10,513 nucleotides of DNA from Comamonadaceae bacterium (GCA_027490555.1 JAIXXW010000026.1:1-10513), one strand, 5' to 3'; positions 1 to 7,350 are shown, counted from the first letter of the stretch. The notes: generated from the sequence alone by a model not told the origin. A program made the numbers and translations.

Positions 1-193
1 GCCAGGCTTTGGGCATCTCGAAGTCACCGCCGTCTTCGTGCAGTGTGCCGTTGAGCAGGGCAAACAGGGTGGATTTGCCCGCGCCATTGCGCCCGACCAG
101 ACCGACTTTCTCCCCGGGGTTGAGGGTGACCGAAGCTTGGTCCAGCAGCACCTTGGTGCCGCGTCGGAGCGTGACGTTTTTGAGGTTGATCAT
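1..193 (-). CDS. yheS: ABC-F family ATPase, YheS-like (N-terminal 64 codons only; continues past the left edge)
   Basis: Only the first 64 residues are present; the gene runs off the window. They begin MINLKNVTLRRGTKVLLD and carry a complete Walker A, GRNGAGKST, at residues 34-42. The beginning resembles E. coli YheS more closely than EttA, Uup or YbiT: an RRG..VLLD stretch, then NPGEKVGLVGRNG, then DGG near residue 55. ABC-F proteins are soluble tandem-ATPase factors that bind the ribosomal E site and relieve stalled translation; they are not transporters. That role is family knowledge, since the second ATPase domain, the linker and the signature motifs lie outside the window. The ATG at 193 is the natural start, because the family begins a few residues before the first strand. 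No Shine-Dalgarno sequence is visible; a run of seven U lies directly before the start codon. The gene follows prmB on the same strand after 162 bases. Another ABC-F subgroup remains possible. Confidence 0.88.
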   Translation of the reverse strand, partial: MINLKNVTLRRGTKVLLDQASVTLNPGEKVGLVGRNGAGKSTLFALLNGTLHEDGGDFEMPKAW

Positions 194-355
194 GAAAAAA
201 ACGGTGTCCGGAGGGGTTCCGGGGTCCAATGGTGGGTCAAGCCCGCTCTGGCGGGTATCCGGATGTGGGGGCAGGGCATTGGGGCCGGGTGACATCCGCG
301 TCAGCGGGACCAAAGCAGCCCGCGTGTGACAGCGGCGTGGTTTGAGGTGCAGCCA
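194..355 (-). other. Intergenic spacer between prmB and the ABC-F gene, with two small inverted repeats
   Basis: No convincing gene, RNA or promoter is visible here. Two short inverted repeats stand out. One is CCCGC-loop-GCGGG at 242-255 (5-base stem, 4-base loop) with no T-run after it. The other is CCGGA-loop-TCCGG at 208-222, which on the minus strand is followed, after six bases, by seven T (201-195) and then the ABC-F start codon. Neither is a textbook terminator: the stems are short, and in the second the T-run is not adjacent to the stem. I could not find a paired -35/-10 on the minus strand, so read-through from the dapC-dapE-prmB transcript is possible. Confidence 0.4.
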
Positions 356-1237
356 TCATCGGTGCGCCATCAAGGCTGCTCGGGTGAGCAGCAGCACCTG
401 GTCGTCGCCCGCGCTGGTGTCAAGCCAAACCACTTCGAGCCCGGGAAAAGCGGCCATGAAATGTTCCACCTCGTGGCCGATTTCCAGCACCAGCACCGCC
501 TGGTCGTTCATGCGCGCGGGCGCATCCTTGAGCAGCTGGCGCACAAAGTCCATGCCATCCACGCCGCCGGCCAGGGCCAGTTCGGGCTCGGCCCGGTACT
601 CGGCGGGCAGGGTGTCCATGCTGGCCTGGCAGACATAGGGGGGGTTGCACAGGATCAGATCAAAAGGACCTGGCAATGCGTTCAGGCCATCGCTGTGGAC
701 CAGCTTCACGCGCTCTTGCAGCCCGTGGCGTGCCACGTTGATGGCGGCCACGGCCAGTGCGTCATCCGAGATGTCGGCCCCGGTGAGGTGCACCTCGGGC
801 CAGGCCAGCGCCGCCAGCACGGCCAGACTGCCGTTGCCGGTGCACAGGTCCAGGACTTGCCGAGTCTGGTCGCTGAGCCAGGCGTCAACCGTCCCATCGG
901 CCAGCACCTCGGCGATCAGGCTGCGTGGCACGATGGCGCGTTCGTCGATGTGAAACGACACACCCTGCAGCCAGGCTTCTTGCGTCAAGTAAGCGGCTGG
1001 CTTGCGGGTGCGGATGCGCTCCTCGATCAGGGCGGCGCAGGCGGCGTGCTGCTCGGGCGTGATGGCGCGTGCGGCCACGGTGTCCAGATCGGTGTCGAGC
1101 GCCAAGCCCAGCCGCCACAGCACCAGCCAGACGGCCTCGTCAAAGGCGTTCTGGGTGCCATGACCGAAGGCCACGCCTGCGGCCTCCAGCTGCCTGGCCG
1201 ACTGGTCGATCAGTGCCGACAAGGCCATGGCGCTCAT
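356..1237 (-). CDS. prmB: 50S ribosomal protein L3 N5-glutamine methyltransferase PrmB
   Basis: This 293-residue protein is predicted to transfer a methyl group from S-adenosylmethionine to the side-chain amide of a glutamine in ribosomal protein L3. The domains follow the PrmB/PrmC pattern. A helical N-terminal domain (about 1-100) includes RTRKPAAYLTQEAWLQG at 76-92. A Rossmann methyltransferase core follows, with the SAM-binding LDLCTGNG at 129-136, GADISDDAL at 153-161, and the catalytic NPPY at 198-201 that holds the glutamine amide. The motif IVPRS at 102-106 points to PrmB; PrmC, which acts on release factors, usually has PRP..E here. Length is close to the family's (about 300). The ATG at 1237 overlaps the dapE stop codon as ATGA, so translation is probably coupled; a weak AGG lies nine bases upstream. 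A second in-frame ATG (residue 4) is possible but less likely. prmB following dapE is a common betaproteobacterial arrangement. Confidence 0.93.
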   Translation of the reverse strand: MSAMALSALIDQSARQLEAAGVAFGHGTQNAFDEAVWLVLWRLGLALDTDLDTVAARAITPEQHAACAALIEERIRTRKPAAYLTQEAWLQGVSFHIDERAIVPRSLIAEVLADGTVDAWLSDQTRQVLDLCTGNGSLAVLAALAWPEVHLTGADISDDALAVAAINVARHGLQERVKLVHSDGLNALPGPFDLILCNPPYVCQASMDTLPAEYRAEPELALAGGVDGMDFVRQLLKDAPARMNDQAVLVLEIGHEVEHFMAAFPGLEVVWLDTSAGDDQVLLLTRAALMAHR

Positions 1238-2403
1238 GCGGACAGACCTGCGTTGAGTCGCTCCAGCGTGCGGCGGTAGATGGCCTTGAGGGGCCCGATG
1301 TCGGCCAGCGCCACATGTTCGTTGACCTTGTGGATGGTCGCGTTGGGCGGGCCGAACTCGATGACCTGGGGGCAGATTTGGGCGATGAAGCGGCCGTCGC
1401 TGGTGCCGCCGGTGGTCGAGAGCTCGGTGGTGAGGCCGGTTTCGTCGTGGATGGCCTGCTGGATGGCGTCCACCAGCGTGCCGGGCGTGGTCAAAAACGG
1501 CAGGCCACCGACGGTCCACTTCAGCGTGTATTGCAGGCCATGCCGATCGAGCACCGCCGTCAGGCGCTGCTGCAGGCTCTCGGGCGTGGATTCGGTACAG
1601 AAACGGAAATTGAAATCCACCACACAGTCGCCCGGGATCACATTGCTCGCGCCCGTGCCGGCGTGGATGTTGCTCACCTGCCAGCTGGTGGGCGGGAAAT
1701 AGGCGTTGCCCTCGTCCCAGCGGATCGCCACCAGTTCGGCCAGTGCCGGGGCCAGGCGGTGGATCGGGTTGTCGGCCAGGTGCGGGTAGGCGATGTGGCC
1801 TTGCACGCCTTGGACCGTCAGCTTGCCGCTCATCGTGCCGCGTCGGCCGTTCTTGATCATGTCGCCGGTTTGCTGCACCGAGGTGGGCTCGCCCACAATG
1901 CAAAACTGCGGGGCCTCACCCCGGGCCTGCAGCTTTTCACAGACCACCACCGTGCCGTCCAGCGCCGGGCCTTCCTCGTCGCTGGTCAACAAAAAGGCCA
2001 GGCCCAAGGCCGGGTTGGGCTGGGCGGCCAGGAACTCTTGCACCGCCACGGCCATGGCCGCCAGCGAGGTTTTCATGTCGCTCGCGCCCCGGCCAAACAG
2101 CTTGCCGTCCTTGTGGGTGGGGGTGAAGGGGTCGCTGGCCCATTGCGCCAAAGGGCCGGTGGGTACCACGTCGGTGTGGCCGGCAAAGGCCAGGGTCTGG
2201 CCCGATGTGCCTGGGCGTTTGGCCCACAGGTTGCGCACGCGGAAGGTGTCGGGGCCGGATTCGATGAACTCGCAGTCAAAACCCAGGGGCTGCAAGATCT
2301 CGGCCAGCAGGTCCATGCAGCCGCCATCTTCGGGCGTGACGGAGGGCCGGGCGATCAATTGCTCGGCCAGGCGCAGGGTGTCGTGGCAAGGGGTGGCGTT
2401 CAT
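1234..2403 (-). CDS. dapE: Succinyl-diaminopimelate desuccinylase
   Basis: DapE hydrolyses N-succinyl-LL-2,6-diaminopimelate to succinate and LL-diaminopimelate, in the cytoplasmic route to meso-DAP and lysine. The 389-residue protein is a full-length M20 family di-zinc hydrolase. Metal-site residues can be placed by family motifs: H76 and D78 in AGHTDVVP, D109 in GRGASDMK, general base E143 and ligand E144 in SDEEG, E172 in GEPT, and H358 in TIHKVNEH. The dimerisation (lid) domain inserted between about 185 and 300 includes QGHIAYPH. All expected ligands are intact. The ATG start at 2403 is three bases after the dapC stop, with an AAGG eight bases upstream of the start codon, and the gene overlaps prmB by four bases, so the three genes form one operon. 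In many relatives dapD lies between dapC and dapE; here it does not. Other M20 members (ArgE, CPG2-like) are less likely given the IHKVNE motif and the dapC neighbour. Confidence 0.96.
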   Translation of the reverse strand: MNATPCHDTLRLAEQLIARPSVTPEDGGCMDLLAEILQPLGFDCEFIESGPDTFRVRNLWAKRPGTSGQTLAFAGHTDVVPTGPLAQWASDPFTPTHKDGKLFGRGASDMKTSLAAMAVAVQEFLAAQPNPALGLAFLLTSDEEGPALDGTVVVCEKLQARGEAPQFCIVGEPTSVQQTGDMIKNGRRGTMSGKLTVQGVQGHIAYPHLADNPIHRLAPALAELVAIRWDEGNAYFPPTSWQVSNIHAGTGASNVIPGDCVVDFNFRFCTESTPESLQQRLTAVLDRHGLQYTLKWTVGGLPFLTTPGTLVDAIQQAIHDETGLTTELSTTGGTSDGRFIAQICPQVIEFGPPNATIHKVNEHVALADIGPLKAIYRRTLERLNAGLSA

Positions 2404-2406
2404 GGC

Positions 2407-3621
2407 TCAGGCCTTGTGGGGGTGGGTGCGGACAAAACGGGCGATGCGCTGTGCCGCCTCCAGGCACTCGGCGGTGTCGGCGACCAGGGCCATGCGGATG
2501 CGGCCTCGGCCCGGGTTGGTGCCCTGGACATCGCGCGCCAGGTAGCTGCCGGGCAGCACGGTGACGTGTTCTTTTGCATAGAGCGCCTGCGCAAATGCCG
2601 CGTCATCGCCCTGCCAGCCCGCGGGCACACCGGCCCACAGGTAAAAGCTCGCGTCGGGCAGTTTCACATCCAGCACCTCGGCCAGCACGGGCGTGACCTG
2701 GGCGAACTTGGTGCGGTACAGGTTGCGGTTGTCCACCACATGGGCTTCGTCGCCCCAGGCGGCCACGCTCGCGGCTTGCACCACCGGGCTCATGGCACTG
2801 CCGTGGTAGGTGCGGTAGAGCAGGAATTTCTGGACGATGGCGGCGTCTCCGGCCACAAACCCGCTGCGCAGGCCGGGCACGTTGCTGCGCTTGGACAGGC
2901 TGGTGAAAGCGATCAGGCGCCGGAAGTCGCTGCGGCCCAGCTGCTGGGCGGCTTCCAGCCCTCCCAAGGGGGCTTCTTCGCGGAAATAGATCTCGCTGTA
3001 GCACTCGTCGGACGCGATCACGAAACCGTGCTGGTCGGACAGGGCAAACAGCTTGGCCCATTCGGACAGCGGCATGACCGCGCCGGTGGGGTTGCCGGGC
3101 GAGCAGACAAACAGCAGCTGGGTGCGGGCCCAGACTTCGGCGGGCACGCTGTCCCAGTCGTTGGCAAAGTTGCGTGCCGGGTCGCTGGGGACGTAATGCG
3201 GCTCGGCCCCGGACAGCAAGGCCGCGCCTTCGTAGATTTGGTAGAAAGGGTTCGGGCTGACCACCGTGGCACCGGGGCGGGTGGGGTCGATCACGGTTTG
3301 TGTCAGGGCAAACAGCGCTTCGCGTGAACCGTTGACGGGCAGCACCTGGGTCATCGGGTCCAGCGTCAGGCGGTAGCGGCTTTTCAGCCAGTGGGCGCAG
3401 GCTTGGCGCAAGGCGGGCTCGCCGGCCGTGGCCGGGTAGGCCGACAGGCCGGTGGCCACCGAGGCCTTGAGCGCCTCCTGGATGAAAGCCGGCGTGGCGT
3501 GCTTGGGCTCGCCAATGCCCAGGCTGATGGGTTTCAAACCGGGAGGGGGGGTGACGCGGGCAAACAGCTGTTTGAGCCGTTCAAAAGGGTAGGGCTGCAG
3601 CTTGGCGAGAAGGGGGTTCAT
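2407..3621 (-). CDS. dapC: Succinyldiaminopimelate aminotransferase DapC
   Basis: This 404-residue PLP enzyme of the class I/II (fold type I) aminotransferases is predicted to make N-succinyl-LL-2,6-diaminopimelate from N-succinyl-2-amino-6-oxopimelate, using glutamate as amino donor. Visible landmarks are an N-terminal YPFERLKQLF at 11-20, SPGNPTG at 174-180 (N177 contacts PLP), SDECYSEIYF at 204-213 (D205 pairs with the pyridine nitrogen, Y208), the Schiff-base lysine K244 in SLSKRSN, and the substrate-carboxylate arginine R376 in GRIRMAL. The start MNPLLAKLQPYPFERL matches the usual DapC beginning, and the next methionine is residue 90, so ATG at 3621 is firm. No Shine-Dalgarno sequence precedes it. 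Instead a GATAAT lies seven bases upstream, suggesting a leaderless message. It is the first gene of the dapC-dapE-prmB operon. Sequence alone separates DapC poorly from other class I aminotransferases (for example DapL or AlaC); adjacency to dapE makes DapC the best call. Confidence 0.93.
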   Translation of the reverse strand: MNPLLAKLQPYPFERLKQLFARVTPPPGLKPISLGIGEPKHATPAFIQEALKASVATGLSAYPATAGEPALRQACAHWLKSRYRLTLDPMTQVLPVNGSREALFALTQTVIDPTRPGATVVSPNPFYQIYEGAALLSGAEPHYVPSDPARNFANDWDSVPAEVWARTQLLFVCSPGNPTGAVMPLSEWAKLFALSDQHGFVIASDECYSEIYFREEAPLGGLEAAQQLGRSDFRRLIAFTSLSKRSNVPGLRSGFVAGDAAIVQKFLLYRTYHGSAMSPVVQAASVAAWGDEAHVVDNRNLYRTKFAQVTPVLAEVLDVKLPDASFYLWAGVPAGWQGDDAAFAQALYAKEHVTVLPGSYLARDVQGTNPGRGRIRMALVADTAECLEAAQRIARFVRTHPHKA

Positions 3622-3627
3622 GGCCCG

Positions 3628-3633
3628 ATTATC
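3628..3633 (-). promoter_or_regulatory. Putative -10 element of the dapC-dapE-prmB operon
   Basis: On the minus strand the sequence GATAAT matches the sigma-70 -10 consensus TATAAT at five of six positions. It is followed by CGGGCC and then the dapC ATG, so the usual start point about seven bases downstream falls on the A of ATG at 3621. This would give a leaderless transcript, consistent with the lack of any Shine-Dalgarno sequence. I find no acceptable -35 hexamer at 16-18 bases and no extended TGn, so the promoter would be weak or activator-dependent. An upstream promoter is the alternative. Confidence 0.4.
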
Positions 3634-3692
3634 CGGGATCAAGAGAACTCGAGTGCCCTTCGGCAAGACCTGGGCCGGTGCACACAGCCGAT

Positions 3693-3721
3693 GGGCCTGG
3701 CCCGCCCGCGTGCGCAGGCCC
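3693..3721. repeat. 7-base inverted repeat in the divergent promoter region
   Basis: GGGCCTG at 3693-3699 is exactly repeated in inverted form as CAGGCCC at 3715-3721, separated by 15 bases. The half-site spacing (22 bases, about two helical turns) would suit a dimeric regulator, but the region is so GC-rich that chance repeats of this size are expected. I cannot name a regulator, and no function is claimed. Confidence 0.2.
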
Positions 3722-3778
3722 GGGCTGACGGCCGGGGCAGGGCGATGCCACTCGGGTAACATTGCGTCTTTGTCCTGC

Positions 3779-3804
3779 GCTGGCCCTGTGGGCTGGCCTT
3801 TTTT
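3779..3804 (+). terminator. Hairpin plus six-T run just upstream of smc (terminator or attenuator-like)
   Basis: On the plus strand 3779-3786 can pair with 3790-3797 around a three-base TGT loop. Six of the eight pairs are Watson-Crick (core GCCC/GGGC and outer GC/GC) and two are G-U. One base later comes TTTTTT (3799-3804), and the smc GTG starts 18 bases after that. This has the shape of an intrinsic terminator, yet it points toward smc and no gene lies upstream on this strand. It may attenuate smc transcription, end a short leader RNA, or be a chance structure whose U-rich tract helps ribosome loading. Confidence 0.35.
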
Positions 3805-3822
3805 CACCGTTCCCAGACCGCT

Positions 3823-6800
3823 GTGCGCCTCAACTCCATCAAGCTTTCGGGCTTCAAATCCTTTGCCGAGCCGACCAATTTCATGCTGCCAGGGCAGTTG
3901 GTGGGCGTGGTGGGCCCCAATGGTTGCGGCAAGTCCAACATCATGGACGCGGTGCGTTGGGTGCTGGGCGAGTCCAAAGCGTCGGAGCTGCGTGGCGAGT
4001 CCATGCAGGACGTCATCTTCAATGGCACCACCACCCGAAAACCGGCCAGCCGGGCCAGCGTGGAGCTGGTGTTCGACAACGCCGACCACCGTGCCGGTGG
4101 CCAGTGGGGCCAGTTTGCCGAAATCGCGGTCAAGCGCGTGCTGACCCGCGACGGCAACAGCAGTTACTACATCAACAACCAGCCAGTGCGCCGCCGTGAC
4201 GTGCAAGACGTGTTCCTGGGCACCGGTCTGGGCCCGCGCGCCTACGCCATCATCGGCCAGGGCACCATCAGCCGCATCATCGAGTCGCGCCCCGAGGAGC
4301 TTCGCCTGTTCCTGGAAGAGGCCGCCGGCGTCTCCAAGTACAAGGAGCGCCGCCGCGAGACCGAAAACCGCCTGTCCGACACCCGCGAAAACCTGACCCG
4401 GGTCGACGACATCCTGCGCGAGCTCAACGCCAACCTCGAGAAACTGGAAAAGCAGGCGGAGGTTGCCCAGCGCTACAACACCCTGCAAGCCGAGAGCACC
4501 CTCAAGCAACACCAGCTCTGGTTTTTGAAGCGTCAGGATGCCGAAAAAGACCAGGCCCGGATGAAAGCCGATGTGGACCAGGCCGTCAACGCCCTGGAGT
4601 CGCGCACCGCCGATTTGCGCCATGTCGAAGCCGATCTGGAGACCATCCGCCAGGCGCATTACGCCGCCGGCGACCAGGTCAACCAGGCGCAAGGCGCTCT
4701 GTACGAGGCCAGCGCCGAAGTCGGTCGTCTGGAGGCCGAAATCCGCTTTGTGGTCGAAGGCCGCCAGCGTGCCGAGCAGCGTTTGCAGCAACTGCTCGAA
4801 CAAACCGCCCAATGGGGCACCCGCAGCCAGGACGCCCAGGCCGAGCTCGAAACCCTGGCCGAACAAGCGGCGCTGGCCGAAGACCAGAGCATGACGCTGG
4901 CCGCCCAGGTGGAAGACCAGGCCATGGCCTTGCCCGACCTGGAAGAGGCCCTGCGCCGGGCCCAGAACGACGCCACCGCCCAGCGCGCCAGCGTGGTGCA
5001 GGTGCAGCAGCAAATTGGTGTGCTGGCCGCTGACCAGCGCAACGTCGAAGAGCAGTCGCGCCAGCTCGAGCAGCGCCGCGAACGGCTGCTGTCCGACCGC
5101 AACGCTTTGGATGCCCCCGACGAGGGGCGGCTGGCACAGCTGCAGGCCGAGTTGGCCGAGGCCGAGGAAACCGCGGCGCAGGCAGAGGCCCGCCTGCAAG
5201 CATTGCAACACCAGGTGCCCGAGCTCGACGAAGACCGGCGTGCGCGCCAGACGGCCGTGAACCTCGAGTCAGCCAAACTCGCCGACCTGAGCGCCCGCAT
5301 CGAGGCGCTCAAAGCCTTGCAAGAGAAAGTGCGCACCGACGGCAAACTCAAGCCCTGGCTGGCCAAGCACGGCATGGACGCCCTGGAAGGCCTGTGGAGC
5401 CGCATCCACACCGAGCCAGGCTGGGAAAACGCCCTGGAATCGGCCTTGCGCGAGCGCCTGTCGGCCCTGGAAGTCTCGCGCCTGGACATGGTGCGGGCCT
5501 TTGCCAACGACCCGCCGCCGGCCAAGCTGGCTTTTTTCAGCGCGCCCCAGGCCACCCGTGCCGCAGCACGCAGCGGCCTGCCCGCAGGCTGCCAACCTCT
5601 GGTCGAGCGCTTGCGTGTGCACGATGCCGGTTTGTCGGCCCTGCTGGCCGACTGGCTGCAAGGCTGTTACACCGCGCCGAGTTGGGAGGATGCGCTGGCC
5701 TGGCGCAGCCAGCTGCAAGCGGGCGAGACCCTGTTGGTGCAGGCCGGCCACGCGGTGGATCTGCACAGCGTGGTGTTTTACGCCCCAGACTCCGAGCAGG
5801 CTGGTTTGCTGGCACGCGCCCAGGAGATCGAGAACCTGGACAAACAGCTGCGCGCCCAGACCCTGATGGCCGAGGAAAGCCGCAGCGCCTTGGTGCGTGC
5901 CGAAGCCAGCTATGCCGACGCTGCCCAGCGGCTCAATGGTGTGCGCCGCGAAGCCAGTGAAAGCCAGTCCCGCGCGCACGCCCTGCAGGTCGAAACCCTG
6001 CGCCTGTCGCAGAGGGTGGCGCAAACCCGCGCCCGCAGCGACCAAATCCACGCCGACCTGTCCGAAGTCGAGGCTTTGCTCGATGAGCTGCAAGAGCGCC
6101 GTGTGACGGCCGAAGCCCGCTTTGAAGAACTCGACATGCAGCTGGCCGACACGCAAGAGCGCCACGCCCAGCTCGACGAGCGCGTGATCGAGGCCGAACG
6201 CCGTCTGGCCGAATGCCGCGAACAGCAGCGCAGCCTGGAGCGCCAGGCCCAAGAGGCCCAGTTCTCGCAGCGCAGCCTGGACGCCCGCCGTGCCGAGCTG
6301 ACCCGTACCATCGACACCGCGCAGCAACAAGTTGTCAGCATCGCCGACGAGATGCAGCGGGCCCGCGACGAGCTCGGTCGCCTCAGCGATGCCGCCGCCC
6401 AGGCCGGCTTGCAACATGTGCTGGCCGTCAAACTCGAGCGCGAGCAAGCCCTGGGGGCCTGCCGCAGCGCCTACGACGACCTCACCGCCAAGCTGCGTGC
6501 CAGCGACGAGCGCCGTGTGCGCTTCGAGCGTGAACTCGATCCGCTGCGCCAGCGCATCACCGATTTGCAACTCAAGGAACAGGCCGCCCGCCTGGGCCTG
6601 GAGCAGTACACCCAGCTGCTGGCCGACGCACAAGCTGACCTGCAGGCCGTGGCCCAGTCGATCGAAGCGGGCCAGGTGCGCGTGAGCGGCCTGCAAGCCG
6701 AGATCGACCGCATCCACCGCGAGATCGCGGCTTTGGGCCCGGTCAACCTGGCGGCCCTGGAAGAGCTGAGCAGCTCACGCGAGCGCAAGGTCTTCCTCGA

Positions 6801-7350
6801 CGCGCAATGCGCCGACCTGAGCGACGCGATGAACACCCTGGAAGACGCGATCCGCAAGATCGACGCCGAAACCCGTGAGCTCTTGGGGGCCACTTTCAAC
6901 ACCGTCAACGAGCACTTCAGCCGCATGTTCCCCGAGCTCTTTGGCGGCGGCAACGCGCGGCTGGTGATGACGGGTGACGAGATTCTGGACGCCGGTGTGC
7001 AGGTGCTGGCACAGCCGCCCGGCAAGAAAAACCAGACCATCCATCTGTTGTCGGGCGGCGAAAAAGCCCTGACCGCGATCGCCCTGGTGTTTGCGATTTT
7101 TCAGCTCAACCCGGCGCCGTTTTGTTTGCTGGACGAGGTGGACGCGCCGCTGGACGACGCCAACACCGAGCGCTATGCCAAACTGGTCAAGGGCATGGGC
7201 AAAGAGACCCAGTTCTTGTTCATCAGCCACAACAAGATCGCCATGGAAATGGCCGAGCAACTCATTGGGGTGACGATGCAGGAGCAGGGGGTGTCACGCA
7301 TTGTGGCGGTGGACATGGAGTCCGCTGCGTCATTGGCCGACGTGGCCTGA
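3823..7350 (+). CDS. smc: Chromosome partition protein SMC
   Basis: SMC is the ATPase of the bacterial condensin complex; with ScpA and ScpB (not in this window) it compacts and helps segregate the chromosome. The 1175-residue protein has the full SMC layout. The N-terminal head holds Walker A GPNGCGKSN (31-39) and the Q-loop region IIGQGTIS (143-150). A first coiled-coil arm covers about 170-505, the hinge about 507-665, and the second arm runs to about 1010 with the conserved LGPVN at 971-975. The C-terminal head has signature LSGGEK (1076-1081) and Walker B CLLDEVDAPLDD with D1104 and E1105. All ATPase residues look intact. The GTG at 3823 begins (M)RLNSIKLSGFKSF, the family's usual N terminus, so this start is well supported despite no visible Shine-Dalgarno sequence. 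The hinge lacks the glycine-rich GGS.TGG-type motif of Gram-positive SMC. It leads an operon with zipA and ligA. It is not MukB, whose sequence and neighbours differ. Confidence 0.98.
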   Translation: MRLNSIKLSGFKSFAEPTNFMLPGQLVGVVGPNGCGKSNIMDAVRWVLGESKASELRGESMQDVIFNGTTTRKPASRASVELVFDNADHRAGGQWGQFAEIAVKRVLTRDGNSSYYINNQPVRRRDVQDVFLGTGLGPRAYAIIGQGTISRIIESRPEELRLFLEEAAGVSKYKERRRETENRLSDTRENLTRVDDILRELNANLEKLEKQAEVAQRYNTLQAESTLKQHQLWFLKRQDAEKDQARMKADVDQAVNALESRTADLRHVEADLETIRQAHYAAGDQVNQAQGALYEASAEVGRLEAEIRFVVEGRQRAEQRLQQLLEQTAQWGTRSQDAQAELETLAEQAALAEDQSMTLAAQVEDQAMALPDLEEALRRAQNDATAQRASVVQVQQQIGVLAADQRNVEEQSRQLEQRRERLLSDRNALDAPDEGRLAQLQAELAEAEETAAQAEARLQALQHQVPELDEDRRARQTAVNLESAKLADLSARIEALKALQEKVRTDGKLKPWLAKHGMDALEGLWSRIHTEPGWENALESALRERLSALEVSRLDMVRAFANDPPPAKLAFFSAPQATRAAARSGLPAGCQPLVERLRVHDAGLSALLADWLQGCYTAPSWEDALAWRSQLQAGETLLVQAGHAVDLHSVVFYAPDSEQAGLLARAQEIENLDKQLRAQTLMAEESRSALVRAEASYADAAQRLNGVRREASESQSRAHALQVETLRLSQRVAQTRARSDQIHADLSEVEALLDELQERRVTAEARFEELDMQLADTQERHAQLDERVIEAERRLAECREQQRSLERQAQEAQFSQRSLDARRAELTRTIDTAQQQVVSIADEMQRARDELGRLSDAAAQAGLQHVLAVKLEREQALGACRSAYDDLTAKLRASDERRVRFERELDPLRQRITDLQLKEQAARLGLEQYTQLLADAQADLQAVAQSIEAGQVRVSGLQAEIDRIHREIAALGPVNLAALEELSSSRERKVFLDAQCADLSDAMNTLEDAIRKIDAETRELLGATFNTVNEHFSRMFPELFGGGNARLVMTGDEILDAGVQVLAQPPGKKNQTIHLLSGGEKALTAIALVFAIFQLNPAPFCLLDEVDAPLDDANTERYAKLVKGMGKETQFLFISHNKIAMEMAEQLIGVTMQEQGVSRIVAVDMESAASLADVA

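Larger units (their letters stand above)
3622..3822. promoter_or_regulatory. Divergent intergenic region between dapC and smc
   Basis: These 201 bases separate the two divergent operons and must hold their promoters unless transcription enters from elsewhere. On the dapC side there is the GATAAT at 3628-3633. In the middle the sequence is very GC-rich with a 7-base inverted repeat (3693-3721). On the smc side a weak -10-like TAACAT lies at 3757-3762, with no good -35 at normal spacing (a CTGACG at 3725-3730 is too far away, 26 bases). A hairpin with a T-run follows at 3779-3804. No credible coding region was seen here. Confidence 0.5.

Noticed and set aside
235..240. TTGACC on the minus strand as a -35 box for the ABC-F gene
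   Set aside because: The position 17 bases downstream reads ACCCCT, nothing like a -10 hexamer.
242..255. CCCGC/GCGGG hairpin as a rho-independent terminator after prmB
   Set aside because: The stem is only five pairs and no T-run follows on the minus strand, so it does not meet the usual pattern.
326..1279. Plus-strand 317-codon frame opposite prmB
   Set aside because: Antisense shadow of prmB, whose NPPY and SAM-binding motifs fix the true strand.
1069..3327. Plus-strand open frame of 752 codons across dapE and dapC
   Set aside because: It is antisense to two well-supported genes, is dominated by Gly/Ala/Arg/Gln/His as expected for a GC-rich shadow frame, and shows no recognisable domain.
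3725..3762. CTGACG and TAACAT as a paired smc promoter
   Set aside because: The spacing is 26 bases, far from the usual 16-18, and each hexamer matches only about four of six positions.
2407..5211. Minus-strand open frame of 934 codons joining dapC to sequence antisense to smc
   Set aside because: Only the last 404 codons are dapC. The upstream part lies opposite smc and is an artefact of high GC third positions, which remove stop codons in the antisense frame. dapC has a clear conserved start at 3621.
5269..6717. Minus-strand 482-codon frame opposite smc
   Set aside because: Low-complexity Leu/Gly/Ala/Gln composition typical of the antisense of coiled-coil codons; no family motif and no ribosome binding site that I could see.
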